A stretch of 19,283 bases of DNA from SYAC01 sp046048055. Lineage in GTDB: Bacteria; Planctomycetota; Phycisphaerae; Phycisphaerales; SM1A02. The stretch lies in assembly GCA_046048055.1 (NCBI GenBank), contig JBJOGW010000080.1, positions 1 to 19,283 on the forward strand, written 5' to 3'. The notes beneath the pieces were generated by a model. That model saw only the letters and a list, made by a program, of their open reading frames with translations, had not been told where the DNA came from and did no database searches. Positions 1-7,534 of this stretch are shown piece by piece; the first letter of the stretch is position 1, and each line of letters begins with the position of its first letter. Position numbers and translations under genes: made by a program.

Positions 1-2
1 CC

Positions 3-1094
3 GTGCTGCACCGGGTGGTGCCGCGGCTGGTGGACCAGGTGCTGGGCATGCCCGAGGCGAACCTGCTGCAGGAGCGATCGCTTCGATCCCGGCTTCGGCG
101 GGCACCCAAGGCGGTTCGACGCGACCTGCTGCTGCTGCAGGTGGTGTACGACCATCCCTCGGCGGCGGTGCGTCGCACCTGGCGCCTGCGCGGTTCGCTG
201 GGCGTGGGGGGATCCAGCGGGGCCACGCTGGCCGGAAACTGGAGCGCCGCCATGCTGGCGGTTGCGGCCGCGATGGGCGTGATGAGCTCGGGCCGTCCGC
301 CGCAGTGGTCATGGCTGGTTCCGGCGATGCTGCTGGCGGCATGCGGCCTGGCCCTGGGCTGGGTTTGGGTGCTGCGACGGGCCCGCGTGGGACGCGTGGC
401 GCGCCGTCTCGTTCGATCGATCCGTGTGCTGGGCCGCGACGCCGCCCGCTGGCGGGGCAGCCTGCACGGCCTTCCACTGGAAGTGATCGAGACTTCGCTG
501 CCGCAGGACCGGGGTGAGGACGCCCGCTACGCCATGGTGGATCGGCTGGTGCGCGTGCTGCAGTCGGTGGACTACGGCAGCCTGGCCATCCTGGTGGACC
601 GCGTGGACGAGCCAGCGTGCGTGGCGGGTGATCCCGCCCGGATGCGATCACTGGTCTGGCCCATGCTCTCGAGCCGCTTCCTGCAGCATCATGGGCTGGC
701 GGTGAAGTTGCTGCTGCCGCGCGAACTGGGCGAGATGGCCGCTCGCGAGGGCGGCGACTTTCATCGTGGTGCTCGCCTGGACAAGCAGAACGTGGTCGAG
801 CGCCTGCAGTGGACCGGTTCCATGCTGGCGGACCTCTGCGACACGCGGCTGCGGACCGCAACCGCTCCCGGACGACCGCCCCTCAAGGTCGAGGAACTCT
901 TCGAGTCGTCCGTGGGCCGGTCGCGCGTGGAGGAGGCCCTGGAACGGGCGGGGAATCCACGCGACGCGTGCCGACTGCTGTACGCCGCCATCCAGGAGCA
1001 CCTGGCTCACGCTGGCGCTGATGAGCACCGCGTGAGCGCGGGCGCGCTGGAATGGGTCAAGCGTCACCGGAGCGTGCTGGGCCCTCCGGCCTGA
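3..1094 (+). CDS. Membrane-embedded P-loop ATPase, C-terminal part (5' partial)
   Basis: The reading frame is open to the left edge. The GTG at position 3 is only the first possible start inside the window, so the gene very probably begins upstream. Two hydrophobic stretches at about residues 80-95 and 104-126 look like a membrane hairpin. After them comes a soluble half with a strand ending in DRVDEP at about residues 197-202, which reads as a Walker B motif (hydrophobic strand followed by D and E). A second strand follows (KLLLPREL), like the sensor strand of AAA-type or KAP-type ATPases. The C-terminal 100 residues are helical and arginine-rich. No Walker A is visible; it would lie in the missing N-terminal part, before the membrane hairpin. 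A KAP-like or other AAA+ ATPase is my best guess. It ends 4 bases from a convergent lipoprotein gene. The precise role is unknown. Confidence 0.6.
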   Translation: MLHRVVPRLVDQVLGMPEANLLQERSLRSRLRRAPKAVRRDLLLLQVVYDHPSAAVRRTWRLRGSLGVGGSSGATLAGNWSAAMLAVAAAMGVMSSGRPPQWSWLVPAMLLAACGLALGWVWVLRRARVGRVARRLVRSIRVLGRDAARWRGSLHGLPLEVIETSLPQDRGEDARYAMVDRLVRVLQSVDYGSLAILVDRVDEPACVAGDPARMRSLVWPMLSSRFLQHHGLAVKLLLPRELGEMAAREGGDFHRGARLDKQNVVERLQWTGSMLADLCDTRLRTATAPGRPPLKVEELFESSVGRSRVEEALERAGNPRDACRLLYAAIQEHLAHAGADEHRVSAGALEWVKRHRSVLGPPA

Positions 1095-1098
1095 TCGC

Positions 1099-1278
1099 TC
1101 AGGGCTTCTGGCCTTCCTGCATCTTCATGGTGCCGGCGTCGGCGCTGGGGGCGCCAGCCTGCTTGCTGGTGTCCTGCTGCCGCACGTTCATCTTCTTGGT
1201 GGAGCCGGAGCCTGAGTCGCCGCAGGCGACCAGGGTGAGCAGGGCAGCGGTGCCGAGGACGAGGATCGATCGCTTCAT
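1099..1278 (-). CDS. Small secreted lipoprotein, 59 residues, hypothetical
   Basis: The frame is open well upstream, but I choose the ATG at 1278. It is preceded by a good ribosome binding site (AAGGAG, 7 bases before the ATG) and begins a classic lipoprotein signal: two basic residues, a hydrophobic core, then the lipobox LVAC with Cys at residue 19. After cleavage and lipidation about 40 polar residues would remain, rich in Ser, Gly, Lys, Gln and Met (GDSGSGSTKKMN near the start, MKMQEG near the end), with no recognisable domain. It should be membrane-anchored on the periplasmic side. The gene ends 4 bases from the opposing ATPase gene and lies about 100 bases downstream of the phosphoesterase gene. 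It has its own candidate promoter (1321-1350). Function unknown. Confidence 0.8.
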   Translation of the reverse strand: MKRSILVLGTAALLTLVACGDSGSGSTKKMNVRQQDTSKQAGAPSADAGTMKMQEGQKP

Positions 1279-1296
1279 GGGTGTGTCTCCTTGAGT

Positions 1297-1312
1297 GGCT
1301 CCGGACGGAGCC
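1297..1312 (-). other. Short hairpin in the leader of the lipoprotein gene
   Basis: GGCTCCG and CGGAGCC form a compact inverted repeat with a two-base centre, so effectively a six-pair stem with a four-base loop. It lies between the candidate promoter and the ribosome binding site of the lipoprotein gene, and also downstream of the phosphoesterase stop. It could stabilise the leader or end the phosphoesterase transcript. There is no T tract, so a rho-independent terminator is unlikely. Confidence 0.35.
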
Positions 1313-1320
1313 CTCGTCAC

Positions 1321-1350
1321 ATTGAAGCCTGCGCGGGGCGGTCCCGTCAA
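1321..1350 (-). promoter_or_regulatory. Candidate sigma70-type promoter of the lipoprotein gene
   Basis: On the minus strand TTGACG (1350-1345, five of six matches to the -35 consensus) is followed after 18 bases by TTCAAT (1326-1321, four of six to the -10 consensus). A start near 1314 would give a leader of about 36 bases holding the hairpin and the AAGGAG site. It differs from the near-leaderless arrangement seen before several other genes in the window. Confidence 0.4.
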
Positions 1351-1379
1351 GGCTGCACCAAATTCAGCCTGTTCAGGCA

Positions 1380-3224
1380 TCAGGGCTCGATGCACCGGGC
1401 CGGATGGCCGACTGGTGCCAGCCACCGCCACTGCGTGTGGTAGGTCTGATCGTTGTCGGCCACGCCCACGTTCAGCGTGACTGGGACGCCGTGGGCAAGC
1501 GGAATCGCCAGGGTGGCCCGCCACCCACCCTCGGGCAGGCGGCGTGCCTGAAGTTCGAGTTCGCCGTCCGGCCGTGAGCTGCTGGTGAAGGGCGTGAAGG
1601 GCTCGGCGAGCACCCACGCCGCTCCGTCGGCGTCAGTCCACTCCACGCGGATGGCGTCGGCCGAGGGATCACGCTCGCGCCGTTGCGATGAGGTGCCGGC
1701 CGGCGCTGCGCCCACGGGCAACTGGTCCGGCACATGCAGGGCCAGGTGAAGCGTCTGGCCGTCGGCGGCAAGCCAGGCCTGCATGGTCGGATCGGCCTCA
1801 AGCGTGTCGTAGGCGCTGGGCCTCCACGCATGCAGCGGCCATGCCAGGCCATCGGTGGGCGGCTGGTCTTGGGATCCTCTCGACAGGATGACCGTTCGCT
1901 GCACGTCGGGTCGCTCCCACACGAACACGGGCACGCGGCGTCCCTTGGAGTCGGTGAACGTGAGCTGCACCCGGAACGTTGGAGGCGGCACGGGCTCCCT
2001 GGTCCGTGGCCAGGTGAACTGCAGCGGAAGGCGAAGCGTCTCGCCCGGCGACACTGTCACGGGATTTGCGGGCGACGTCATGCGGTAGGGCGTGTCGGCG
2101 TCCACCGTGTGGGGATTGAAGGCATCGATCGCGGTGCGGCTCACGAAGGCGTGCCCCTCCACCGGCCAGGGCTCTGGATGCGTGTAGGGCGCCAACGTCA
2201 CCTCAACCGGAACATCGATCGGATTCGTCAGCACCACCGTGATCTGGCCCGTGCCGGACGATGCCGCGTCGGTGGGATCGGGCAGGGCGCCTTCCAGCTT
2301 GACGGCACCTGGTCCCTGCCGAAGGGCGTGCACGCGGTCCTGGTCCTGCCGGGTGACGAAGTCCACGGGCAGCGTCATGCCCACGGGCTGATGGAACACC
2401 TCCACCGAGCCATCGGGCTGCAGCTGCACCAGCGAGATGTGCTGCAACTGCCCGGCGAGCGGGTGCTGATCGATGCTGCCGCCGCAGGTGCCCACGATGG
2501 TGTACCGCACGCCGTCTCGCGTGCCCTCGTCCTGCATGCTGTGAAAGTGTCCGGCCAGCACCAGGTCCACCCCGGCCTCGGCCAGCAACGGATGCACCCG
2601 CTCGAACCAGTTGACGGTGCCGGTGCGCCACAGCGGGCGATGCATCAGGATCACGATCGGCTTGCCGCGGGCCCGGGCCCGCTCCAGCTGCGTTCGCAGC
2701 CAGCCGATCTGCGCGTCGCCCAGCTGCACGCCGCCCTGCCCGAAGGTCTCGTCGCTGAACATGGCGATCACGGTCGCCCCCTCCAGTTCCGCCATGTACT
2801 TGAGCGGGCCGAATCGCTCCAGGTACAGGCGGCCGAAGGTGTCGTCGCCGCCCACACGACTTCCGCTGATCACATCGTGGTTTCCGGCCACGGGCAGCAG
2901 CGGCATGCGAAGGCGATCGGTGATCGCCTTCCATTCGTCGGCCTGCCGGGTCCACTCGGCCGGGTCGCGCGTGTAGCCCTGGATCATGTCACCCACCGTG
3001 AAGACCGCGTCGGGCTGGATCCGGTTCAGGTCATCCACGGCGGCCTGCAGGTACGGCAAGCCCCAATCGCGTCCCGTGGTGCGATCGGGAAGGATCGCGA
3101 TGCGAAACGGTGGCGTCGGCGTGGAGACCGCGGTGACCTGCTCGTCGATGGTGGCGGGTCCCTCTCTCAGGAAGGGCGGTGGCGTGAGCAGAAGCAGCAG
3201 CAGGGCGATCGGGAGCATGGCCAT
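1380..3224 (-). CDS. Secreted calcineurin-like metallophosphoesterase with CBM9-like C-terminal domain
   Basis: A 614-residue protein with a hydrophobic N-terminus (residues 1-16) that looks like a short signal sequence. Metallophosphoesterase motifs follow in order: D47-R-T, G78-D79, G114-N-H-D117, H195 (LMHRP) and G225-H-F-H228. The usual first motif is D-x-H; here the His is replaced by Thr, so one metal ligand differs. Residues about 325-445 look like a beta-sandwich linker. Residues about 470-614 resemble the CBM9/DOMON-like domains common at the ends of secreted enzymes (alternating strands, 'GGWRATLAIPL' and 'NVGVADND' motifs). Probably it hydrolyses an extracytoplasmic phosphoester; substrate unknown. 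A second ATG at 3218 is equally plausible as start: neither has a good ribosome binding site, and a weak TACCCC lies 6 bases before it. It sits downstream of the DUF971 gene but is separated by a terminator. Confidence 0.85.
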   Translation of the reverse strand: MAMLPIALLLLLLTPPPFLREGPATIDEQVTAVSTPTPPFRIAILPDRTTGRDWGLPYLQAAVDDLNRIQPDAVFTVGDMIQGYTRDPAEWTRQADEWKAITDRLRMPLLPVAGNHDVISGSRVGGDDTFGRLYLERFGPLKYMAELEGATVIAMFSDETFGQGGVQLGDAQIGWLRTQLERARARGKPIVILMHRPLWRTGTVNWFERVHPLLAEAGVDLVLAGHFHSMQDEGTRDGVRYTIVGTCGGSIDQHPLAGQLQHISLVQLQPDGSVEVFHQPVGMTLPVDFVTRQDQDRVHALRQGPGAVKLEGALPDPTDAASSGTGQITVVLTNPIDVPVEVTLAPYTHPEPWPVEGHAFVSRTAIDAFNPHTVDADTPYRMTSPANPVTVSPGETLRLPLQFTWPRTREPVPPPTFRVQLTFTDSKGRRVPVFVWERPDVQRTVILSRGSQDQPPTDGLAWPLHAWRPSAYDTLEADPTMQAWLAADGQTLHLALHVPDQLPVGAAPAGTSSQRRERDPSADAIRVEWTDADGAAWVLAEPFTPFTSSSRPDGELELQARRLPEGGWRATLAIPLAHGVPVTLNVGVADNDQTYHTQWRWLAPVGHPARCIEP

Positions 3225-3252
3225 GGGGTACCACGGGGGCGCTCAGAACGTG

Positions 3253-3285
3253 AAAACCCCGCCGATGCAAAGCGTGTCGGCGGGG
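3253..3285 (-). terminator. Rho-independent terminator after the DUF971 gene
   Basis: On the minus strand CCCCGCCGA (3285-3277) and TCGGCGGGG (3265-3257) form a perfect nine-pair stem around an 11-base loop, followed directly by TTTT (3256-3253). This is a standard intrinsic terminator for transcripts coming from the DUF971 gene. It lies only about 30 bases before the phosphoesterase start codon, so that gene needs its own promoter within or after the hairpin, or depends on read-through. Confidence 0.75.
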
Positions 3286-3402
3286 CGGAGGGGAGAAAGA
3301 TGCTGGGTTGGCCGCCGCGGCGGTGCAGAGGACATCGGCCAGCACCTGTTCGGGCCTGCAACTTTCAGGTCAGGTGAAGCGATGCGGGCGGACCGTGCCG
3401 GC

Positions 3403-3771
3403 TCAACCCGATGCTGCACCGTGCGTTGCGCCGGGATCCTGCTGGGGGGCCGAGCGGGCCAGCTCCCGAAGCAATGCCCACGCGTAGAGGCCGGTCTCGT
3501 GACCATCCGAGAAGCGGATCCGCACGGCGTAGTTGCCCACCAGCTCGGCGCCCGTGGCCACAAGCGGACCGCCAGCCGCCGCCCGAGGTGACAGCACGTG
3601 CAGCGGGTTGCTCTGCATGGCCTCCCGCTCCGTTCGGGCATCGGCACTGGGACTCATGCGTCGCAGCAGGGCGATCGAGAGGAACGCGGTCGTGCCATCG
3701 TGAAAGGTCACGTGCAATCCCCGTTGGCGATCCAGGTGCAGCGCGCGTGGCGATGGTTCGTGGGTGTCCAT
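3403..3771 (-). CDS. DUF971 (GBBH-like N-terminal domain) protein
   Basis: A 122-residue cytosolic protein. The core matches the DUF971 fold related to the N-terminal domain of gamma-butyrobetaine hydroxylase: LHLDRQRGLHVTFHDG near the start, LRRMSPSADAR in the middle, and VGNYAVRIRFSDGHETGLYAW toward the end. The family is often found alone or next to Mrp/ApbC-type Fe-S carrier genes, but its activity is not established. The ATG at 3771 places the domain at a normal distance from the start; the frame runs further upstream but would then read through the divergent pyrF gene. No clear ribosome binding site is present, and a TACCAT box lies 12 bases upstream. The last 15 residues are low-complexity. 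It is divergent from pyrF across 63 bases. Confidence 0.85.
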   Translation of the reverse strand: MDTHEPSPRALHLDRQRGLHVTFHDGTTAFLSIALLRRMSPSADARTEREAMQSNPLHVLSPRAAAGGPLVATGAELVGNYAVRIRFSDGHETGLYAWALLRELARSAPQQDPGATHGAASG

Positions 3772-3783
3772 GTGATGGTGGCG

Positions 3784-3789
3784 ATGGTA
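3784..3789 (-). promoter_or_regulatory. Candidate -10 box (TACCAT) of the DUF971 gene
   Basis: A TAnnnT box on the minus strand, 12 bases before the ATG at 3771. A start about seven bases downstream would leave a leader of only about 5 bases. No -35 match is apparent. It shares the 63-base intergenic region with the oppositely directed pyrF box. Confidence 0.35.
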
Positions 3790-3820
3790 GGGAACCCGCG
3801 GATGGCAACCGCGCCATGGG

Positions 3821-3826
3821 TAGGAT
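3821..3826 (+). promoter_or_regulatory. Candidate -10 box (TAGGAT) of pyrF, leaderless arrangement
   Basis: TAGGAT ends 8 bases before the ATG at 3835. If it is the -10 element, transcription would begin at or beside the start codon. The AGGA inside it could alternatively be read as a weak, over-distant ribosome binding site. The same spacing recurs before four other genes in this window. Confidence 0.45.
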
Positions 3827-3834
3827 CCGATCGC

Positions 3835-4698
3835 ATGAGCCGACCCACCCATCCCGCAGACGCACTGACCTGGTGGGTTCGAGCCCGCGGCGGTCCCGCA
3901 TGCATCGGCCTGGACCCGGTGCTGGAGCGGCTGCCGACCGGCGTGGTCGGGGCCACGCCCGTGGCTCGCATCCAGGCCTGGTGCCTGCAGGTGCTCGACG
4001 CGGTCGAGCCAGCCGCCGCCGCCGTCAAGTTTCAGAGCGCCTGTTTCGAGCGTTGGGGCAGTGCCGGCGTGGCGGCGCTGGAGCACTGCCTGCAGGCGGC
4101 GCGAGGACGCTTCCTCGTGATCCTGGACTGGAAGCGCGGCGACATCGGCATCAGCAGCGAGCACTACGCGGCCGCCGTGGCGCCGTGTGGCTGCGACTTC
4201 GTGACGGCCAGCCCCTACCTGGGGCGTGATGCCTACGACCCGTTCCTGAAGGCAGGCCTTGGCGTGTTTGCGCTGGTTCGCACCAGCAACGCCACCGGAG
4301 ACGCCGTGCAGGCGCCCAGACTGGCCGACGGTCGCAGCGTGGCGGAGATGGTCGGCGACGAGGTGGCCCTGGCGGGCGCCATGCATCGAGGCGAATCCGG
4401 ATGGAGCTCGCTTGGCGCCGTGGTGGGGGCCACCAAGGTGTCGGATGCCCGTTCCCTGCGGGGGCGCCTGCCGCACACGCCGTTCCTGGTTCCGGGATTC
4501 GGAGCCCAAGGGGGCGGCCTGAATGATGCGCTGGCCTGCTTCGACGCACGGGGACAGGGTGCGCTGATCACGGCCAGCCGATCGGTGATCTACGCGCATG
4601 AGACTTCACCGGGCGCGTGGCAGGACGCGGTGGCCGAGGCGGCCCGTGCCTTGCGGGACCAGTTGGCCGAGGCGATCGACGCCCGGATGGTGGCGTGA
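3835..4698 (+). CDS. pyrF: Orotidine 5'-phosphate decarboxylase (type 2)
   Basis: A 287-residue enzyme that decarboxylates OMP to UMP, the last step of de novo pyrimidine synthesis, in the cytosol. The length and motifs fit the longer 'type 2' PyrF found in actinobacteria, Myxococcus and others. They include CIGLDP at residues 23-28, VKFQSACFE (Lys65) and the catalytic D98-W-K100-R-G-D103 signature, followed by the phosphate-binding VPGFGAQGG loop near residue 220. The start at 3835 is chosen because the protein family begins close to this Met and the upstream frame would enter the divergent DUF971 gene. The stop codon overlaps the GTG start of the next gene by four bases (GTGA), so the two are probably translationally coupled. 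Confidence 0.95.
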   Translation: MSRPTHPADALTWWVRARGGPACIGLDPVLERLPTGVVGATPVARIQAWCLQVLDAVEPAAAAVKFQSACFERWGSAGVAALEHCLQAARGRFLVILDWKRGDIGISSEHYAAAVAPCGCDFVTASPYLGRDAYDPFLKAGLGVFALVRTSNATGDAVQAPRLADGRSVAEMVGDEVALAGAMHRGESGWSSLGAVVGATKVSDARSLRGRLPHTPFLVPGFGAQGGGLNDALACFDARGQGALITASRSVIYAHETSPGAWQDAVAEAARALRDQLAEAIDARMVA

Positions 4699-6269
4699 GC
4701 CGGCTCTGGCCCTTCGCGGTGGCCTTCGTGGCGCTTCTGGCGGCGCCGCTGCTGCTGAAGCCCCGCAGCGTGGAGACCGATGCGGCCGCAACCGACCCCA
4801 CGCGTCGCGTGATCATCGTGACGCCGCACAACGAGCAGATTCGCCACGAATTCTCGCTGGCATTCCGGGCGTGGCACGAGCGTCATCACGGCGAGCCCGC
4901 CGAGGTGGTCTGGAGCACGCCGGGTGGCACGGTGGAGATCCGGCGGGCCCTCACCAGCGCCTGGGAGTCCCGGTTGCGGCAGGGGCTTGCGGTGGGCGGC
5001 GACGCCGACCTGGTGTTCGGCGGAGGCAGCTACGAGTTCGACACCCTCAAGCGGCCCGTGACGGTGGTGGTGGATGGTCAGGAGCGAAGCGAGCCCATCC
5101 TGCAGCCGCTCATGCTGCCCGAGAGCGTGGTGCGCGGCTGCTACGCGGGTGGAACGCTGGCGGGCCAGCGTCTCTACGACCCGGATGGATGGTGGTACGG
5201 CGTGGCGCTCTCCACCTTCGGCATCGTCTGGAACCAGGACGTGCTCGACCGCCTGGGCGTGCCGTCACCCACGCGCTGGTCGGATCTGGCCGACGCTCGC
5301 CTGCGCGGGTGGCTGGCCATGGTCAATCCCGCGCAGTCCGGCAGCGTGCTCACGGCGTTCGAGAGCATCGTGCAGCGGGTGGGCTGGCTCGAGGGCATGG
5401 CGATCCTGCGAAGGGCCGCGGCCAACGCACGCACGTTTGCACCCAGCAGCACGCGAGGCCCGATCGACGTGGCCAGCGGCGATGCGGCCATGGCCGTGAG
5501 CATCGACTTCTACGGACGCTTCCAGGCGCAGGTGATCGCCGACGCGGCCCGGGCGCGGGGTGAGCATCCCGATCGTGATCGCGTGCAGTTCGTCGCGCCT
5601 CGGGGAGAGAGCGCGGTGGATCCCGATCCGATCGCGGTGCTGCGCAACCCTCCGCATCCGGAGATGGCCGCCCGCTTCGTGGCGTTCTGCCTGAGTCCAG
5701 ACGCCCAGCGGCTCTGGCAGTTGCATGCCGGCGAGTCGGGCGGACCGCGCCGCTTCGAGCTGCGCCGCATGCCGGTGATGCAGTCGCTCTACGCCGCCGA
5801 GGGCGATCGCTTCATCGACGCCGTGGATCCGTTCGCCGACGCCAGCCCGCCGGCCTTTGCGGATCCGGCCATGCGTCCCTTCATCCCGATCCTGTTCAAC
5901 GCCATGGCCATGGACTGTCATGAGGCCATGCGCGAAGCGTGGGCGTGCATCGCGGCGCATCCGGCTTTCCCCCGCGGGGTGGCTGGCGCGGTGACCGCCC
6001 GGGATGTGCAGGATCCGCAGCTGCGGGCCTGGCTGGAGCGCTTCGACGCGTGGCCCGAGGTGCAGACGCCTGAGGGTCCGCGATCGCTTGCCGATCCGGC
6101 CCATCTGTCGTTCATCCGCGACGGCTGGCTCAAGGGCGGCTGGAAGCACGCTGGCCTCTGGGATCCGCAGCAGAAACCGGCGGACGCCATGCGTGCCCGC
6201 TTCGCGGGCTTCTTCAAGGACAACTACCTCTGGATCGTGCGGCAGTCGCATGGTGGAGAGGGCGGATGA
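4695..6269 (+). CDS. ABC transporter substrate-binding protein (SBP_1/Fe(III)-type), orphan
   Basis: A 524-residue protein starting at the GTG of a GTGA overlap with pyrF. Residues 1-22 form a hydrophobic signal or membrane anchor without a lipobox Cys. Residues about 36-350 have the type-2 periplasmic binding-protein pattern seen in iron(III), thiamine and spermidine binders: VIIVTPHNEQIRHEF at the first strand, LVFGGGSYEFD, STFGIVWNQDVLDRLG, WSDLAD and AMVNPAQSGS. A C-terminal extension of roughly 150 residues (WLKGGWKHAGLWDP and FFKDNYLWIVRQS) goes beyond the usual fold. No permease or ATPase gene is adjacent, so the transporter partners must lie elsewhere or the protein has another role. 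The ligand cannot be told from sequence. The stop overlaps cinA (ATGA). Confidence 0.85.
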   Translation: MSRLWPFAVAFVALLAAPLLLKPRSVETDAAATDPTRRVIIVTPHNEQIRHEFSLAFRAWHERHHGEPAEVVWSTPGGTVEIRRALTSAWESRLRQGLAVGGDADLVFGGGSYEFDTLKRPVTVVVDGQERSEPILQPLMLPESVVRGCYAGGTLAGQRLYDPDGWWYGVALSTFGIVWNQDVLDRLGVPSPTRWSDLADARLRGWLAMVNPAQSGSVLTAFESIVQRVGWLEGMAILRRAAANARTFAPSSTRGPIDVASGDAAMAVSIDFYGRFQAQVIADAARARGEHPDRDRVQFVAPRGESAVDPDPIAVLRNPPHPEMAARFVAFCLSPDAQRLWQLHAGESGGPRRFELRRMPVMQSLYAAEGDRFIDAVDPFADASPPAFADPAMRPFIPILFNAMAMDCHEAMREAWACIAAHPAFPRGVAGAVTARDVQDPQLRAWLERFDAWPEVQTPEGPRSLADPAHLSFIRDGWLKGGWKHAGLWDPQQKPADAMRARFAGFFKDNYLWIVRQSHGGEGG

Positions 6270-7534
6270 GGGCGGCGATCCTCTCCATCGGTGACGAGTT
6301 GGCGCTGGGCCAGACCCTGGACACCAACGCCCGCTGGCTGGCCCAGCAATTGACGGATCACGGCGTGCCGTGCGTGCAGTTCCGTCTGGTGCCCGACGAT
6401 CGCCTGCTGCAGGCCCAGGCGCTGGGTGAACTGGCGGCCGCCGCGGATGTGGTGCTGGTGACGGGTGGACTGGGTCCCACCGCCGACGACCTCACGCGTG
6501 AGGCGCTCGCCGACGCCATGGGCGGCGTTCCGCTGGAGACGGATGAAGCGGCCGTGGCGGCGCTGCATCGATGGTTCCGTGACCGGGGACGCCCCATGCC
6601 CTCGGGCAATCTCAGGCAGGCACAGCGACCGCAAGGGGCCACGTGCGTGCCCAATGACCTGGGCACCGCGCCGGGCCTTGGTGCGAGGATCGGCAACGCT
6701 CAGGTCTGGTGCCTGCCCGGACCGCCTCGCGAGATGCAGCCCATGTTCGAGCGGTTCGTTCGGCCGGGACTGCCCCGCCTGGCGCTTGCCACGGGCCTGG
6801 TGCACGCCTTCGGTCAGGGCGAGAGCTTTCTGGCGGACCGGCTCGGTGATCGCATGCGGCGGGATCGAAATCCGCTCGTGGGCACCACGGCGAGTGGATC
6901 GGTGGTCACGGCCCGTGTGCGAGGGCGGGACGAGGCTGCCACGCCCGAGGCGATGGAGTCGGAACTGGCCGAGATCGACCGGATCTGGCGGCCCTATGCC
7001 TTCGCCCGTGGGGCGGTCACGCTGGCCGGGGCTCTGGGCACGTGCCTGCAGGCGCGGGGACAGACGCTGGCTCTTGCCGAGAGCTGCACGGGCGGACTGG
7101 CGGGCTCGCTGGTGACCGCCGAGTCCGGATCAAGCGCATGGTTTCGTGGAGGCGTGATGTGCTATGCCAACGAGGCCAAGCGTGACTTGTGCGACGTGCA
7201 GCCGCAGACGCTCGCGACGCACGGTTCCGTGAGCGAACCTGTGGCGGATGAACTGGCCCGAGGGGTCCGCACGCGCCTGGGCGCGGACTGGGCGGCTTCC
7301 ATCACCGGCATCGCCGGGCCATCGGGCGGCAGCACAGACAAGCCCGTGGGCACGGTGTTCATCGGGGTGAGCGGGCCAGGCTTTGCCGGGGTGCGTCGAT
7401 TCCAGTACCCAGGCGAGCGGGCCGCCGTGCGTGACCGCGCGGCCAAGACCGCGCTGGCGCTGGTACGGCTTGCGGTGCAGGATCCCTCGGACTTCCTCGT
7501 GCCGTTCATCTGGGAGTCGCGGGGCCATGCCTGA
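6266..7534 (+). CDS. cinA: CinA family protein (MoCF domain plus NMN amidohydrolase)
   Basis: A 422-residue two-domain protein of normal full length. The N-terminal domain is of the molybdopterin-binding MoCF/CinA type (AILSIGDEL at the start and VTGGLGPTADD at about residues 64-74, the signature loop). The C-terminal domain begins near residue 250 and is the PncC-like nicotinamide-nucleotide amidohydrolase, with LAESCTGG near residues 269-276 holding the catalytic Ser region, followed by FRGGVMCYANEAK and SITGIAGPSGG. In characterised homologues this domain converts NMN to NaMN in pyridine-nucleotide recycling, and the N-domain acts on ADP-ribose. It starts at the ATG of an ATGA overlap with the binding-protein gene, and its end overlaps folK by eight bases. 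Confidence 0.95.
   Translation: MRAAILSIGDELALGQTLDTNARWLAQQLTDHGVPCVQFRLVPDDRLLQAQALGELAAAADVVLVTGGLGPTADDLTREALADAMGGVPLETDEAAVAALHRWFRDRGRPMPSGNLRQAQRPQGATCVPNDLGTAPGLGARIGNAQVWCLPGPPREMQPMFERFVRPGLPRLALATGLVHAFGQGESFLADRLGDRMRRDRNPLVGTTASGSVVTARVRGRDEAATPEAMESELAEIDRIWRPYAFARGAVTLAGALGTCLQARGQTLALAESCTGGLAGSLVTAESGSSAWFRGGVMCYANEAKRDLCDVQPQTLATHGSVSEPVADELARGVRTRLGADWAASITGIAGPSGGSTDKPVGTVFIGVSGPGFAGVRRFQYPGERAAVRDRAAKTALALVRLAVQDPSDFLVPFIWESRGHA

Noticed and set aside
3..1094. A defence-system reading of the left-edge ATPase
   Set aside because: No nuclease, methylase, toxin or other effector is adjacent, the Walker A half is unseen, and the surrounding genes are housekeeping.
1734..3377. 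A 547-codon open frame on the plus strand opposite the phosphoesterase
   Set aside because: The minus-strand product carries the metallophosphoesterase motifs; the plus-strand translation has only composition-driven His/Arg/Gly runs.
3772..4599. Extension of the DUF971 frame upstream to give a 398-residue protein
   Set aside because: The extension runs opposite pyrF, has no motifs, and would make the protein three times the family's length.
74..6087. Repeated GCGATCGC octamer (74-81, 5803-5810, 6080-6087), like the HIP1 element of cyanobacteria
   Set aside because: Three copies in 19 kb of GC-rich DNA is only modestly above my rough expectation and all lie within coding sequence; no clear element.
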